The notes: a model not told the origin generated them from the sequence alone. 64,000 nucleotides of DNA from Sthenelais limicola (GCA_942159475.1 OW804096.1:137773791-137837790), one strand, 5' to 3'; shown: positions 44,283 to 56,085, counted from the first letter of the stretch. Numbers and translations are program-made.

Positions 44283-46496
44283 TTATAAGTCGTACACAGG
44301 TGCCCTATTCAATGGGGTGAAAGGCCTGTCATTCTTTATCATAGATGAAATGTCTTTTTCTTTTTCTACTTTGAAAGTGAAACTTATATATCTGACTGCC
44401 TGGATAAGCCATAGGAGTCTTGGGCCGACCATGTCTGCCTCTTTCTTTGAACCTTGGGCCAGGAGGGAGGCGCTATCTGTTCTGTCAAGGACTAGCTGTA
44501 TTGTGGTTGCGTTGTCAGATTCTTCTAATAACGTGTTGACCAGGTCTGGCGTCGCTCTTGCTATCTGATCATGTTTTTGGTCGTTGTTATTTCCTGCAAT
44601 GACTTTTGCCTGCTTTGTTCCATCCGTGGCCACTGTATTGCCTTCTAGTGTGGTGATGTATATTACTTTCTTTACCAGCCTGCCCGGGATGATGCTGATG
44701 CCGTTCCAACCATCCACGCACGCCACTACCCATGACAGGTCCTTTCTCATGGAATCGGTGACGTACATGTGTAGGTGCTTGTTTTCCCGCAGGGCCTCAA
44801 GTAGGCGTCTCACGAAGATTTTGGCAGGTGCCACGCATTTGGACAGGTGTAGAACTCGGCCTATGACAGACTGTAGCTTTTTCCTGGTTGTCGTTTTCTT
44901 GCCCCGGAATGCTCTGACCTCTTTCTTAACCTCCTTCAATTTGTCTGGTGGTATTCGCAGGGTCATATCTTGTGTGTTAATGATGATTCCGAGCCATCTG
45001 ACTTCGGTGTTTGGCGGTTGTGTTTTTCCATCGGCCGTTGGTAATCCCAGACTCTTTAGTAGATATACTGCGTCGTTGTAACTCTGATATGCTTCTTGCA
45101 TGCTGTTGGCCCACCCCAGCATATCGTCGAGGTACATGAGTCCGCCGTGTCCCTTGCTTTTCATTATGCTCATGATGGCCGTTGCCACCGTCTGCATATG
45201 AAGGCTACTCTGCTTAGCGCCGAATGGGAGGCTTGTGTCCATATAGTAGCAGTTATTCCATTTAAACATTAACAAGGGCCAGTCTCCGGGACATGCTCGG
45301 AAATTTTTATAAGCCCTTTCAATGTCCAGGGTATATAGGTACACTGTTTTATCGTGTCTTACCAGGTGATCGACCAGGTTCTGCATAGTTGGGAGAGTGT
45401 GCGTTCTGGTTTGTCCGATGACATGGTTTTGCTTTATGTATGCGTTGACTGATGCTTCGATTGGGAATGACAGATCGAGGATCACCCTTCGTTTTTCGTT
45501 TGAACCCTTGGGCCTGGTCATCATCGGGTTGATATGTGCCCACTCATGGAATGGCACATCTGTGTATGGTCCGTATACCGCATCTTTCGCCGTCTCTACA
45601 TCTATATACTGCTGTATTTGCGTTGGATAATCATTGGCCGATGTGTGGTTGTCAATGTGTACCGTATCTGAGACTGGGCCCAAATAGCCTAGCGGGAACC
45701 CGTACCTGATTGCGTCAAGCAGCTGTTCCTCATGGATGGTATTGTTGAGATGGAATTCCCACACTTGAATGTTCAGGTTGGATGGTACCAGCTGTTTAGC
45801 CCCTATCATATTGGGAAGGCCCGTGGTGCGTGTCTGTTGGTATATCTCGAGTAGGTCCTGGTCAAACGCGTTTCTGTTTGGGGTAGGCCACTCGGCCACA
45901 CGGTATGATGCTAGGTCGTGAGGTGTCGGCAGGCATGAGTCGTGTACTCTCCCCGGCTTTGTGGAGCACATAGCGAGGATGTAATCGAAATCTAAGCGTG
46001 ATATATTGCCATAATCAATTTGGTGTACCTTATCCAGTCGTTGTTGGCCATATGCGGCTGTATGGCTGGTTTCTTCCATGAGATCGGCGCACTCCTGTTC
46101 TATATCGCCATTATCTGTGGGGGCGGCCATGTTGGTCTGTGTTATCTCGGTTTCTATTGGCTGGCAGCCGTGGCTGTCCTTTCCGAGGGTCGCGATTGGT
46201 TTATGTATTTGGCGTGCCATGGTCTCACTTCCGGTTCCGTATTCCTGGCATGTGCGATCGAAACAACAATAACAAGTGGGTGTGTCACACGTGTATGCAT
46301 GTCCACAACTTATATACATTTGTGAGTCGGTTCTGTGGTCATCGTATATACAGTTCGTCTTTGTACTCACGTTTTCCGTCGTTCTGTCTTGCCGCCTGAT
46401 GTTGATAATATGCGCCCTGCTGGTGGTGTGGGCGTGGCACATACTGGGTGTTAACATTGTGGTGCGGCTGTTGTGTCGGCGGTGGTGGGTATGCAA
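44283..46496 (-). CDS. Reverse transcriptase-RNase H polyprotein (DIRS/Ngaro type)
   Basis: Up to 737 codons. RT landmarks: RRVILDLSF (about 336), TLDIERAYKNF (about 389, first Asp pair), LPFGAKQS (about 423), GLMYLDDMLG (YLDD at about 455, catalytic), RWLGIIIN (about 500). A degenerate RNase H-like part follows (VATDGT at about 623; DRTDSASLL later). No methyltransferase domain is seen, which speaks for Ngaro rather than DIRS1. The first 50 or so codons overlap gag in another frame, so the true start may be internal or reached by a +1 shift. The ORF ends at TAA (DL-stop) with the recombinase continuing in the same frame. Composition is more GC-rich than the surrounding DNA. Confidence 0.92.
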   Translation of the reverse strand: MHTHHRRHNSRTTMLTPSMCHAHTTSRAHIINIRRQDRTTENVSTKTNCIYDDHRTDSQMYISCGHAYTCDTPTCYCCFDRTCQEYGTGSETMARQIHKPIATLGKDSHGCQPIETEITQTNMAAPTDNGDIEQECADLMEETSHTAAYGQQRLDKVHQIDYGNISRLDFDYILAMCSTKPGRVHDSCLPTPHDLASYRVAEWPTPNRNAFDQDLLEIYQQTRTTGLPNMIGAKQLVPSNLNIQVWEFHLNNTIHEEQLLDAIRYGFPLGYLGPVSDTVHIDNHTSANDYPTQIQQYIDVETAKDAVYGPYTDVPFHEWAHINPMMTRPKGSNEKRRVILDLSFPIEASVNAYIKQNHVIGQTRTHTLPTMQNLVDHLVRHDKTVYLYTLDIERAYKNFRACPGDWPLLMFKWNNCYYMDTSLPFGAKQSSLHMQTVATAIMSIMKSKGHGGLMYLDDMLGWANSMQEAYQSYNDAVYLLKSLGLPTADGKTQPPNTEVRWLGIIINTQDMTLRIPPDKLKEVKKEVRAFRGKKTTTRKKLQSVIGRVLHLSKCVAPAKIFVRRLLEALRENKHLHMYVTDSMRKDLSWVVACVDGWNGISIIPGRLVKKVIYITTLEGNTVATDGTKQAKVIAGNNNDQKHDQIARATPDLVNTLLEESDNATTIQLVLDRTDSASLLAQGSKKEADMVGPRLLWLIQAVRYISFTFKVEKEKDISSMIKNDRPFTPLNRAPVYDL

Positions 46497-47607
46497 ACTG
46501 AAGTGAATGGGGGCTTGGCTCCCGGCTGTGTGGTTGCCTCGTCTTCTGTCGTTTCATACATTCTGTGGATGCATGGGTGTGTCGATTTGCATTATTTGTC
46601 GCATAACAGAATGAGCAGATGTGGTAGAACGTTGGGGAGTCGGCTGTATGGCCGTCCTTCTCCTTGCACTCTCCCTTTGTGTTATATACGGGGCATGGCA
46701 TGCTGGTGGCTTCCTGTGTTGCTATAGCTATTGGTGCCATGGAGATCCTCATTCTATCTAACTGTATTTTCTCTGTATCCTCCCATGTTATTTCCCCTCT
46801 TTCCACACGGTTGAACACGTTATTAGACCATTTAAGTACGTTGCGCCATGTCCTATCTTTGGCGTCTTGGGCCACCTGTTGTAGGTGGACCAATAGGGGG
46901 TTGCGCATTTCCTGTGAAATGAGGTTTTCATCCAATATCATTGTTGTGTACGCCTGGATGTATTCCTGGTATGTTATGCTAGCCTTGGCTTCCATTTTGT
47001 CTTTCACTGTGTTAGCTCCCTCCCTTTCCAAGTACATATATGGCTTTGCAATATGTCTGCGTATACGTGGATCAAAATGTTCATTACCTTTTGGTTCATT
47101 TGTGGCAAACAGTGGGTTTGCAAGCTCCAGTTGTTGCTCATAGTATGCGCGTGCCATGCGATCCTTCATGATCATGGTGGGGTGTGGGTAATCCTGTGGT
47201 TGTTTGTGTGTGTTGATACCGGCCGTCGGGTACACAGGTAGGGTATGGGGGCTCGCAGTCTCCTTCAGCTCCTCTGGTTCTCTTTCTTTTGGGAGTTCCT
47301 TGTGTGGGTCTCGGGCCAAAGCCTTCTGAATTGCTTGTGTAATCGTATCCGAGATGTTGCCCTCCAGATCCGTCATGGATCTCTCGATTTTCTCAAAGCG
47401 TGCCTTCGTCTCCGGGTCCATGTCGGTTCGTGTTGCTTGACCAAGATGGCCGGCTGCCTGTTTGACGGTGGCTTTCGAGGGTTCGCTCCTGCTATGGTAT
47501 GTCCTGACTTCTGTCTCCTTTTTTCCCAATTTGTTTTGTTTTATGGGTACTCCGGTTTCCTCGTTCGTCTTATTCGAGTTTTTGGTAATCCTGGTTTGGC
47601 TTTTCAT
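46339..47607 (-). CDS. Gag-like protein of the tyrosine-recombinase retrotransposon
   Basis: ATG at 47607, 422 residues. N-terminal third is charged and Lys/Glu-rich with a possible coiled coil (KARFEKIERSMTDLEGN). The middle part is helical with SQEMRNPLLVHLQQVAQDA. A Cys/His cluster follows (CPVYNTKGEC, HICSFCYATN, HASTEC), a likely zinc-binding region, and the tail is rich in Pro, Gln and His. This is the first ORF of the element and presumably coats the RNA. It overlaps the RT ORF by 158 bases; RT lies in the +1 frame. Confidence 0.8.
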   Translation of the reverse strand: MKSQTRITKNSNKTNEETGVPIKQNKLGKKETEVRTYHSRSEPSKATVKQAAGHLGQATRTDMDPETKARFEKIERSMTDLEGNISDTITQAIQKALARDPHKELPKEREPEELKETASPHTLPVYPTAGINTHKQPQDYPHPTMIMKDRMARAYYEQQLELANPLFATNEPKGNEHFDPRIRRHIAKPYMYLEREGANTVKDKMEAKASITYQEYIQAYTTMILDENLISQEMRNPLLVHLQQVAQDAKDRTWRNVLKWSNNVFNRVERGEITWEDTEKIQLDRMRISMAPIAIATQEATSMPCPVYNTKGECKEKDGHTADSPTFYHICSFCYATNNANRHTHASTECMKRQKTRQPHSREPSPHSLQFAYPPPPTQQPHHNVNTQYVPRPHHQQGAYYQHQAARQNDGKREYKDELYIR

Positions 47608-50410
47608 GCCTTTTAGACCAAATGTGCGAGAAAACTAATATTGAGTTGTTGTAGGTTTGAATGAATGGAGAAGAAGGAAGAGAAGGGGGAGGGAGTTATG
47701 GGAAATGCGACTACCAGCGAGAGGATAGGGGGCGACACCAATGCCTCGGAATTTAAACCATTCCAGCAAAATGAGAACAACATAATCGGAGCAAAAGGAT
47801 TAATTGAATGGATTATTCAAGGGAACCGATTAACAGAGGGGAATTAGAATAATAAAGTGTAGCGGGTAAATGGATGACCAAGAATAAATATTATCCGGGG
47901 AGGGATCAAGATTTTAATCTATAGGAGTTTCCTTTGAGGTGAGTCCTGAGTACATACGTCTATTAACGTTATTTTTTTTTTCAATTTCCTCCCTTAAGCG
48001 TCTCCATGGAAGGGAATTATAGAGACTTCTGTTGAACAATTGGAGACCAAGGATATGGGTATCGAATCTGAATTTTAACTCATAAAATTAAGCTAGTAGG
48101 TTTACATCTCCCTTGTGAATTCTGCCTATGTATTAAAGCCTTAATATAAGTGATTATTATTATTCGGGTAATTCAATCCAGGTTTTCCAGGACATCACCA
48201 GTGTGAAACTGTATAGCCTGCTACAGAGCAAACAAAACACATAAAATATCAAACTGAATATTAATTTGTTGTTGTTGTAGGCAGGAAATGGAATGTCTTA
48301 TGTATAAATGGAGTATAACACAGGCGCTTCAACTCTGAACTTGGAATATTATGTATATATCTCAAACCATTATTCTAGTGGCAGCATGCGTTCTTAGTTG
48401 ACAAATTGAAGAATATACAGGACACTGAGGTGAGAACATTCAACAGAGCATTGAGATATTTCATATCAATATTAGCCGCTAATAAAATCAATCCAGTCCT
48501 TCCAGTACAGAAGATCTTATATCCCGCTAAAATGAAACTTAAAACATGTATTTTTCCAGACTGAACATGTTATATTTGAAATTTGCATTGAGAAGAAATG
48601 GCCAATGCCATTATATAACACCCAGTCTACTAATGGATTAATGATCGACATTGATGCCTTGCAAGGCCAAGGAAAAGCCAATGGATTATGACCAAACGAC
48701 GCGCCAGCAGATACAAAATGGGGGATTTTATAATGATAAAGAGTTATTCTCCATGATTAATTTGTTGATATTCCTATTTCTAGTTGTTCTTCAAATAATA
48801 AACAATAATAACTAGGAGCTATCACTTACATGAGTACCTAGTCCTCAGCAAGGATGTACCAGGATTTACATTACTTGTCTTTTCCTGCTCTTCCGCCCAC
48901 AGTCCGCCAGGGGGCCCAATCATTACGTCACATTACTTAATATCAATTTATTTGTGTTGAACGCAGGAATCGCACTGCTGATATTCATCACACCTGTAAT
49001 TGCTAGTATACAATCATAATCGGTGGTAACTCAAGTTAAATTAAAGTTTAAAACACATATAGTATAGAAAATCTTGTATTTGTCCCACAAACAACAAATC
49101 CCAGATATAAGTAAATGTTTCAATAATGCTGTGATTCCCGATTGGTCTAAAGGTCATGGGCGTAGTATTTCAAGAGTTGAATATGTAAAGGAAGTGCACC
49201 AGGCTTAAATGAACTACCTTATTTTTGAAGTTGAATAATGTTCACTATGTTGCAAGTGTAACTCATTAATACACTTCAAGAATCAATTCGATTCTCCGTC
49301 AGTCCGTCATACTAACGCTGGCAGAATGTGAAAAGCACTTTGTCCAAGAAAAACGATTGTTTTTCAGCAAGGAAAATACCACCAGAAGACTTATAGTTAT
49401 CTTAATATAACATTATTTTTAGTGTTTACTTTGAGCTAATTGTTTAAATACATTCTATTAAATCCAATTACATGTTTGTGCTATTCTCATGGAACACATT
49501 CAAAATAATCTAGCAAACTGACATTAATATAAGCATACATCACAAACGACAAAAGTTGCTTTCAGGGTTGTTATTGCTGATTTCTTAGTTGACATGAAGA
49601 TTATACAAATTCTCTGGATTCACATATATATAATACTTGACCTTCGAGTAATGACATTCATGAGGTAATAATGGAGAGAATATAAAGGAAAAATCGATTC
49701 CAATATATAGGAGATAATGATGAATTTCATACATAGTAAATACCCTAGAAATTGACATAACAATTTGGTATTTAACAAGGGAGAGAAAACAAGGGAATAA
49801 TCGATTCCAAACATCAGGAAAAAGGTTTTCAAGTAACAGTTCAAGTCTCTTGTAGAGAATGGCTCTTTCTGGAACATTTCAAGATTAGATGTGAGCTGAT
49901 AGCAGAAGTAGGCTTTGCGCCCCAATGAAAGTTAGAGTTTTTAAGAAAAAGCAAATTTTGTGATTTTTTTCCTTGCTCGAAAGGGATCAGTCTGCACTGA
50001 GAGAGCTGTGGAGTGACGCTGACGCCTGCATGTCTTCCAGTTGTAGTTTCGGTTGTCAGTTGCCGCCTTACTTTGAGATTTATACATGCATCGTCTAAAG
50101 ACGATACACACCAATTTTAAGCATTTAAATTATGAGTTATACATCAAGATTTAAATATTTTTAAATAGTTAATCCATTAACAATGATAGACATCTAGTTA
50201 ACTTCATCACAGTTTATATCTTTGTATCGTTCTTCTCTTTCAGACAATAGATATGCTACACAAATAATATAGGTGAATTGAAATTAAAGAACATCGAAAG
50301 AAATGCTATATATTGAGATTGATTGATGAATGGTTAGTTCATTTTTACTGTAGACTAAGGTCGTTGGATCAACATGGGAGAACGCCTTATCAAAACATAG
50401 TTTTGTAGTG
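47608..50410. other. Non-coding sequence upstream of the retrotransposon and beyond
   Basis: The 5' boundary of the recombinase element must lie in the first few hundred bases but no terminal repeat is evident. The rest is AT-rich without supported genes. Confidence 0.35.
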
Positions 50411-50530
50411 ATAAGATAAGATAAGATAATCTTTTATTTGTCTAAGGAATGAATAATATGAGTGGTACATAAAGAAGAGACAAATAGGTCTACATGTCTA
50501 TATGAAACTGGCTTGTTCCATCTCTACCGA
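50411..50530 (-). mobile_element. LINE-type 3' end with (TTATC)n tail
   Basis: Minus strand AAATAAAAGATTATC is followed by TTATC repeats (50413-50432). Same tail unit as at 4.08 kb. Confidence 0.5.
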
Positions 50531-50689
50531 CAGTTACCTTTAATTTTGATAGAACTAATTAATTAATATAAATGAGAGTAAATATAGCAGGTGAGATATA
50601 CATACAAAAATATACAATGTCTATGGTAGTCAGATAATATACTTTATCTGATCTACTTTATACTTTGTTCTGTCGATATTATAATGATA

Positions 50690-50960
50690 TCGGACGAGAT
50701 TCGATTACCTCACTGTGGTAAGAGTTCACGCATTTCCCTAGTGAAAGAACGCGAAAGGCGGGTCAACTTGTTGCACGCTCATAGCGCTTGTCTATATTGG
50801 CTTTTCGCGTAAGTTTCTACTGGCGGCCGCAAGTGTCTAGTGACGTCACCACGCGCTAAGCGCGTAAAATCTGTCGCCTTACCGAGGCGGTGGCGGCTTG
50901 GCTTGCTCAGTGGTGCATGTAAAAGCTAGGGGGTGGGTGGGGGTGTGTGTGGTGGGGTTT
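50690..50960. promoter_or_regulatory. CpG-rich patch with CRE octamer and G-run
   Basis: Unusually CpG-rich for this window (CGCGAAAGGCGG, GCGGCCGC, CACGCGCTAAGCGCG). Contains TGACGTCA at 50841-50848 and, at 50929-50958, GGGGGTGGGTGGGGG with further G-runs that could form a quadruplex. It could be a CpG-island promoter or a GC-rich repeat; no adjoining exon is identified. Confidence 0.3.
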
Positions 50961-53324
50961 GTACATTGTACTGTTCTGTATCGATTACATACCGTATGTA
51001 GAGTGTTATAACTCCATTGGTCAGTTTCTATAAAGTTTGGGAAGGCTGTGACAATTATTTCGATTCCTACACCTATGATTCAGACGTCGTTTTGCCTTAC
51101 TTCGTCCATATTAAAGATAAACCTGATTAATCGAACGATTTCAATTCTATAACAATACAATTACTGTGTTTATGGGGGGTCTCTTTATCTGTAATAATTA
51201 TGGCATAATGGCGACGCTATGGCGTAACGGCGACAATATAAAATCATCTGTATTTAATCATATCTATATTTTTCACCCGCTACCTAGTGAGTGTTTCATT
51301 GCCATGAACATTCCCTAATTTTTTATCTTTTTTATTTCGTTTTGATGCATTTCTTCCTTTTGCCAGCTTCTGTAACGAGATAAGTACAGGTATATATCAA
51401 ATGAAACACATTAATGCTTTGCTGTATTTCAATACAAATAACAAAATATCAAAATTGGTTCATCCCAAAGTTGCTCTAAGTTAGGTTCAATTACATTAAT
51501 ATTGCTAGATCTATACTGATGACTAAATATATATATAATATATTATATATATATGCTAGAGAGTTGTATAGTTTTGTTCAAATTTATACTCATATTTGTC
51601 TCCATCACCTAGCTTCGGGTGGAAAGGTTTAATAGCCTGACGCAACACCTACATGGTACCTAACGTTCTACCACTTACCTTAGAATCTGTACATTTCTCA
51701 GGTGCCTAATGATTTAATGAATAAAACTGAAAACAAAGTTGAACATGGATTATTCATGAGAAGTGATACTAAAGATCATAGTTAATGAATTAGAGTGAAA
51801 TAAAAGAGATGCATGCATCATACTTACCTAGGATACGTATGTACTAGTATACCTAAAACTACATCCAACTACTTTTGGTGTGGGTTGACCAGTGGTCGGA
51901 GAAGTAATGAGAGTGCAGGTTGTATGGTAAAGGGTTGGTAGGTATATAACATAGAGCTACATAGCCACCCCTCCCCCCTTACTCAGCGTCCTCTCCTCCT
52001 CTTACCACCAAGTGGTTGGAGGGGCGGCGGGTATGTAGCTCTATGGTATATAAATAGAATATAGCTGTCTAGGTCGGTCCCTTAGGTGTCTCTGCCGCCG
52101 CCCCACCCCTCTCCCCCACCCATTGTTGTTGATGCTTGGGCCGACGTGCAAGCCTTTGGCCAGGCCATGGACAAAGCGCGTGGGAGTACGCGAATGAGTG
52201 TAGCACTTGTCTAGGCGCGTGGTACAGCGCGCTCTTTCGGATGAAAGCACACTCAGTTATAACAGCTGTTGGCAAGAAGAAATCCTTTGATGCATTAGAA
52301 TGTACTTTTCAAATGCTTACATTGCTATAGTGGTAATGGTTAGTTCTTCTCCGAAGCACCAGGTGGAGCTACCAATCTGAACTTAGTTCCCTCTATATTT
52401 ACAAAGAGTAGAAGTCATGCACACTTCTATCTATCATATTCTCTATCAGCTATATCCAGTATTGCTAGTTTAACTATAATGTTCAAGGAACTTTGGCCTT
52501 AGTGCCGTGGTACTGTGTATCTTATCAAACCTTTTTGTTAATTGTATTTCCCTCTTACACACTTTATGACACCATGTGTTACTCTGTGCCTGGATTGGTG
52601 TAGTTGTCCGAGAACCAACTTTGGACAGTTTGGAAAATGCTTGACACTGTGTTTGAATAAAGCGAGAACGTTGAAGGCAACACTTCTTAGATCTTTATTC
52701 TTTGCTAAGTTGGCTGGGATGTAGTGAAGAACAGTACAATTGGTGCCGTAATCAAGTCTTAGCCTGAGTTGGAGTATTGGTCTGGCAGAAAGGATCAGAT
52801 GGATCTTTGAAGCTTCTTTTGAAATAAGATCAGTTTGTGTGCCATGTGAAAAGAACCTCCTCAGGTCCATGTGATGCTTTACACCTGACCAACTACTACA
52901 AGTGCTGTTCTATCATAACATCCCTCAGGGGAATGACATTCCATCATCATGCTATACATTAGACACAAATAGACGGTAGGCCTATATAGATACATGTGTA
53001 CACAACCATTGAATGAGCAGAATTGACAATGTTTGCATTTGTTTAATTATTTCATCATACAGAACCACAAGACGACATCTAACATGGCCAGTTGAACAAT
53101 ATATATGGAGAGAGCGTGCAACTCACCAACACTAATAATATATTGGACGAGATTCCTCCATGTAAGTATGATGTCACATTCTATATCTATTATAGATATG
53201 CGTAAATTAAACTTATATTAAGAACAAATCATCAGATAAGTCTGAATAAGAAGCTGACTCAGTAAAGTGGTAGTGTCAATAGGGAGATTTAGCAACCACA
53301 ACGCACCAACACAACAATAGGGGA
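50961..53324. other. Non-coding stretch
   Basis: (TA)n run at 51523-51555. A minus-strand frame at 52538-52870 (110 codons, with LAKNKDLRSVAFNVLALFKH) looks protein-like but has no recognisable family or splice context and may be a retroelement relic. Confidence 0.35.
53140..53260. repeat. Fragment related to the fold-back at 55.24 kb
   Basis: GGACGAGATTC, TCCATGTAAGTATGATG and the following CATTCTATAT-TATTAT-ATATG-C words correspond in order to the element around 55242-55410. Confidence 0.45.
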
Positions 53325-53370
53325 GTTGCATAGCCGCCATTTTGACTTCACTCGGGGCCTGTCAGATTTT
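53325..53370. mobile_element. MITE family C, left-end fragment
   Basis: CAATAGGGGAGTTGCATAGCCGCCATTTTG then diverges. Only the terminus and the YY1-like core are present. Confidence 0.6.
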
Positions 53371-54979
53371 AGTTTGCGTAAAGCCCATCAATGCCCAGGC
53401 GCTTCAGTCCCTATTTCTGTTTGTACATCAATAATTCCACTTGTTCATGCCGATACCTTCGTCATGGCGGAATCTAAAAGAGATATGAAATGAGGAAGTA
53501 TATCAATGGAAGAATAGTTTTGTATGTATGCGGTGAAGATCAAAATACACAATGAATGGCATGTGTGTATCTGTAGGGTGAATACAAACTTATCAATGAA
53601 GCCTGCAAGGTCATAACACATTCAGTTTTGTTCTATTTGTCTACACCCATATATAACAAATCGGCTTTTCGTAATATATTTAGTTTTTGTTCTGCCAAAA
53701 TAATGCAGAATTGGACTGTAAACTACGTAGTTCTTCCTGTTAAAAATAAATAAATGATAGTTCAGTGTTGTCATCAAGTTTCAAATTAAAATTTTCGAAA
53801 TTAGTCCACCTTACTAGATGTGCCTTATTTACTTTACTTTACATCAAATACATGGCAGGTTATAAAAACCTGTTTTACAGATAATTATTATATCTCTCAA
53901 CATTCAATATACAGCCTCCTTCAACCAACTCGTTAAATGATCTGAATTTATATTATATATTCTTCCATCCCATTTCAACTTGGCCCTTAATGAATTTTAA
54001 AAAAATGTTTAATCTCTTAAACCATACACAATGTCATGTTGGATTAGAAATTGCAGAAATGGGATTTTAACTAAAAAGTCTTCTCCCTAAAGTTTGGCAA
54101 TTCTTAATTAAAGCTGCACTCTCAGTAAACTCAGTAAGCTTCTACTTTTTGTTCCGTTCTTTTCAGAAAAACTAAATACAATTTGACCATCATTTTTTAG
54201 GATTTGGTCATTTCTGTTACAAGCCTTCATAAAGGAGTACATTTAATGTTTCGGGGACCTGCCAAGCTTCTTTCCTGCCACATTTTCACTTATTATCGCT
54301 CATCGCCTTTTTGGGTGGCCTTTTTGGCTGCCTTTTTGGCCGGCCGATTAAGCTTCAATTCTTGCATGAACATTGAACCACAGCTAAATATTGATCAATT
54401 CCGAGAAGGCAGCTGTAATGAAGTACATTGGAGAGATAGATAGAGGTGAAGTAGTTGGAGAGTGAAATACTGTAACGCATGACAGACAAGGCAGTTCTGA
54501 TATCTAAGTTTGTGTAATGATGTAGACCGTCTAATTACCTTAGAGCTAATTCATCTCACAGTTTAGTGTTGTCAATATAGATATTCGCTAGATTAACTGC
54601 GGAGTCACCTTTATGTAAAATAAAAATAGAATAAAGGTATTTAGATCATGCAACAACAGAAAAGAATGTGAACTAATCAAAACAAAGTAAAATACACAAG
54701 ATACATCACATGATAAGTAAAAAATACTGAGAGCTAAAGTCATTTGGTGAATGGAAAGTCGCGTGTTATGCTGTTATTTGTTTCTGTAGTAGGTTTCTTA
54801 GGTTTCTGTGTGTTGTGTATTGTATAATTCACTTTTATTTTGCTTTGCTTGGTCTGGACCGGCTGACTGATTTTTTTTTAACAATGCGAATGCCTTAATA
54901 TGCAATGAATTAACTAGTTTATATGCATATATGATTAGAAAAAACTGATATTAGGCAAGAGAGAACAGTCAAATGCATT
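53371..54979. other. Non-coding stretch with a dispersed-repeat segment
   Basis: 54170-54370 is the second copy of the repeat at 5995-6240. Otherwise no feature is supported. Confidence 0.35.
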
Positions 54980-55190
54980 ATATTTGATGTGTTATTTTGG
55001 AATATTTTTGGAATATTTCTGGGTGAACAATTACTAGTAAAGCAGCTATACATACTCTATAGGATGACCTAAGAAATATTTATTACACCGTCTTGCAATT
55101 TTGTACAAAGATATCACTTAGAGATAAATCACTGAAAAATACCGATTTTGCGAATTATGATTCATTTATCTGTAACACATCCTACTTGGT
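54980..55190. mobile_element. MITE family A, strongly decayed
   Basis: TTGATGTGTTATTTTGG at the left and TTTTGCGAATTATGATTCATTTATCTGTAACACATC at the right (terminus recognisable); the first half of the interior is largely missing. Confidence 0.6.
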
Positions 55191-55241
55191 ATATGTTGAA
55201 TGCAATACATAGAGAGAATGGGACGAGCCGGCAATAATCGA

Positions 55242-55324
55242 AAATTTATAGGACGAGATTCGTCCACATAAGCACGATGCCATAGGCAGAGTGCTTATGT
55301 GGACGAATCTCGTCCTATAAATTT
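55242..55324. repeat. Perfect 34-bp inverted repeat
   Basis: Left arm 55242-55275 (AAATTTATAGGACGAG... to AAGCAC) and right arm 55291-55324 match without a mismatch around a 15-base spacer. Related fragments lie near 53.15 kb and possibly 50.69 kb (GGACGAGATTC). Confidence 0.95.
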
Positions 55325-56033
55325 GTTATAATTGCTGGTGAGTTCCATTCTATATTTATTATATGTGCATAAAATTTGATCATATGTCATCAGATATCAC
55401 TGAAAAAATACTAAAGAAGTCTCAGAGAGCCCTGCTGCCCCGCTGCCAGCCCCACTGACAGCCCCGCTGACAGTGACAGCCCCGTTAGTATATTGATGAA
55501 TTAAAACGTCCATATAATGGCCATTCCTTGAGCTACATTAATACAATTTATATCATTCAAAAGAGAATTTAATGCTCTATTTAATTATGTAGGTTTTATT
55601 ATGTATTTCTATAATCATAGTACCAGAATCACGGGTGGATTACCAATCACGGGGATTTGTTTACATGCTCCGCGGAGAGCCAAAGCTCTGCGAAGCATAA
55701 CAACAGAGCTATTTTTAGACAACTACATTTCATATCGGACACGTCCTATATGAATATTTTTATAGCACCCCACTTATAACACATCTCATATAGAATGCGC
55801 GTATAATAAATGCTTTTATAATTATATCTCATTAATCATCTGTATGTAATGCCCACATAGCAATTTACAAAATATTTTAATGCTTAGATGTCACCTGAAC
55901 AATGAATTGTTAAAAAACGTATTCATTGGAAAATGAATGTAGATATCTCACATATGGCGTAATTCCCTAAATACTATTGTTAAGTAAGAAGGACTAGTTC
56001 AATCAAAATAGTCATTCCTAATTTGTTTTGATA
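55325..56033. other. Non-coding sequence
   Basis: A short GC-rich run of CCCCGCTGACAGCC-like words at 55430-55485; no gene. Confidence 0.4.
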
Positions 56034-56085
56034 TAGTAAAACTGATCAAGAAAAGTGATGACACTTTTCTTGATCAGTTTTACTA
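56034..56085. repeat. Perfect 24-bp hairpin with a 4-base loop
   Basis: TAGTAAAACTGATCAAGAAA + AGTG, loop ATGA (56058-56061), then the exact complement to 56085. It lies about 1 kb past the stop codon of the right-hand receptor gene. Confidence 0.95.

Noticed and set aside
43606..47616. Plus-strand frames of 60-165 codons across 43.6-47.6 kb
   Set aside because: Antisense shadows of the gag, RT and recombinase ORFs, which carry the family motifs on the minus strand.
23239..50848. Three TGACGTCA octamers (23239, 29644, 50841) as a linked regulatory system
   Set aside because: Far apart, in unrelated surroundings, and close to what chance plus GC-rich repeats could give.
52538..52870. 110-codon minus-strand frame
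   Set aside because: Looks protein-like, but no family, no splice context and an opposing open frame; not strong enough to call a gene.
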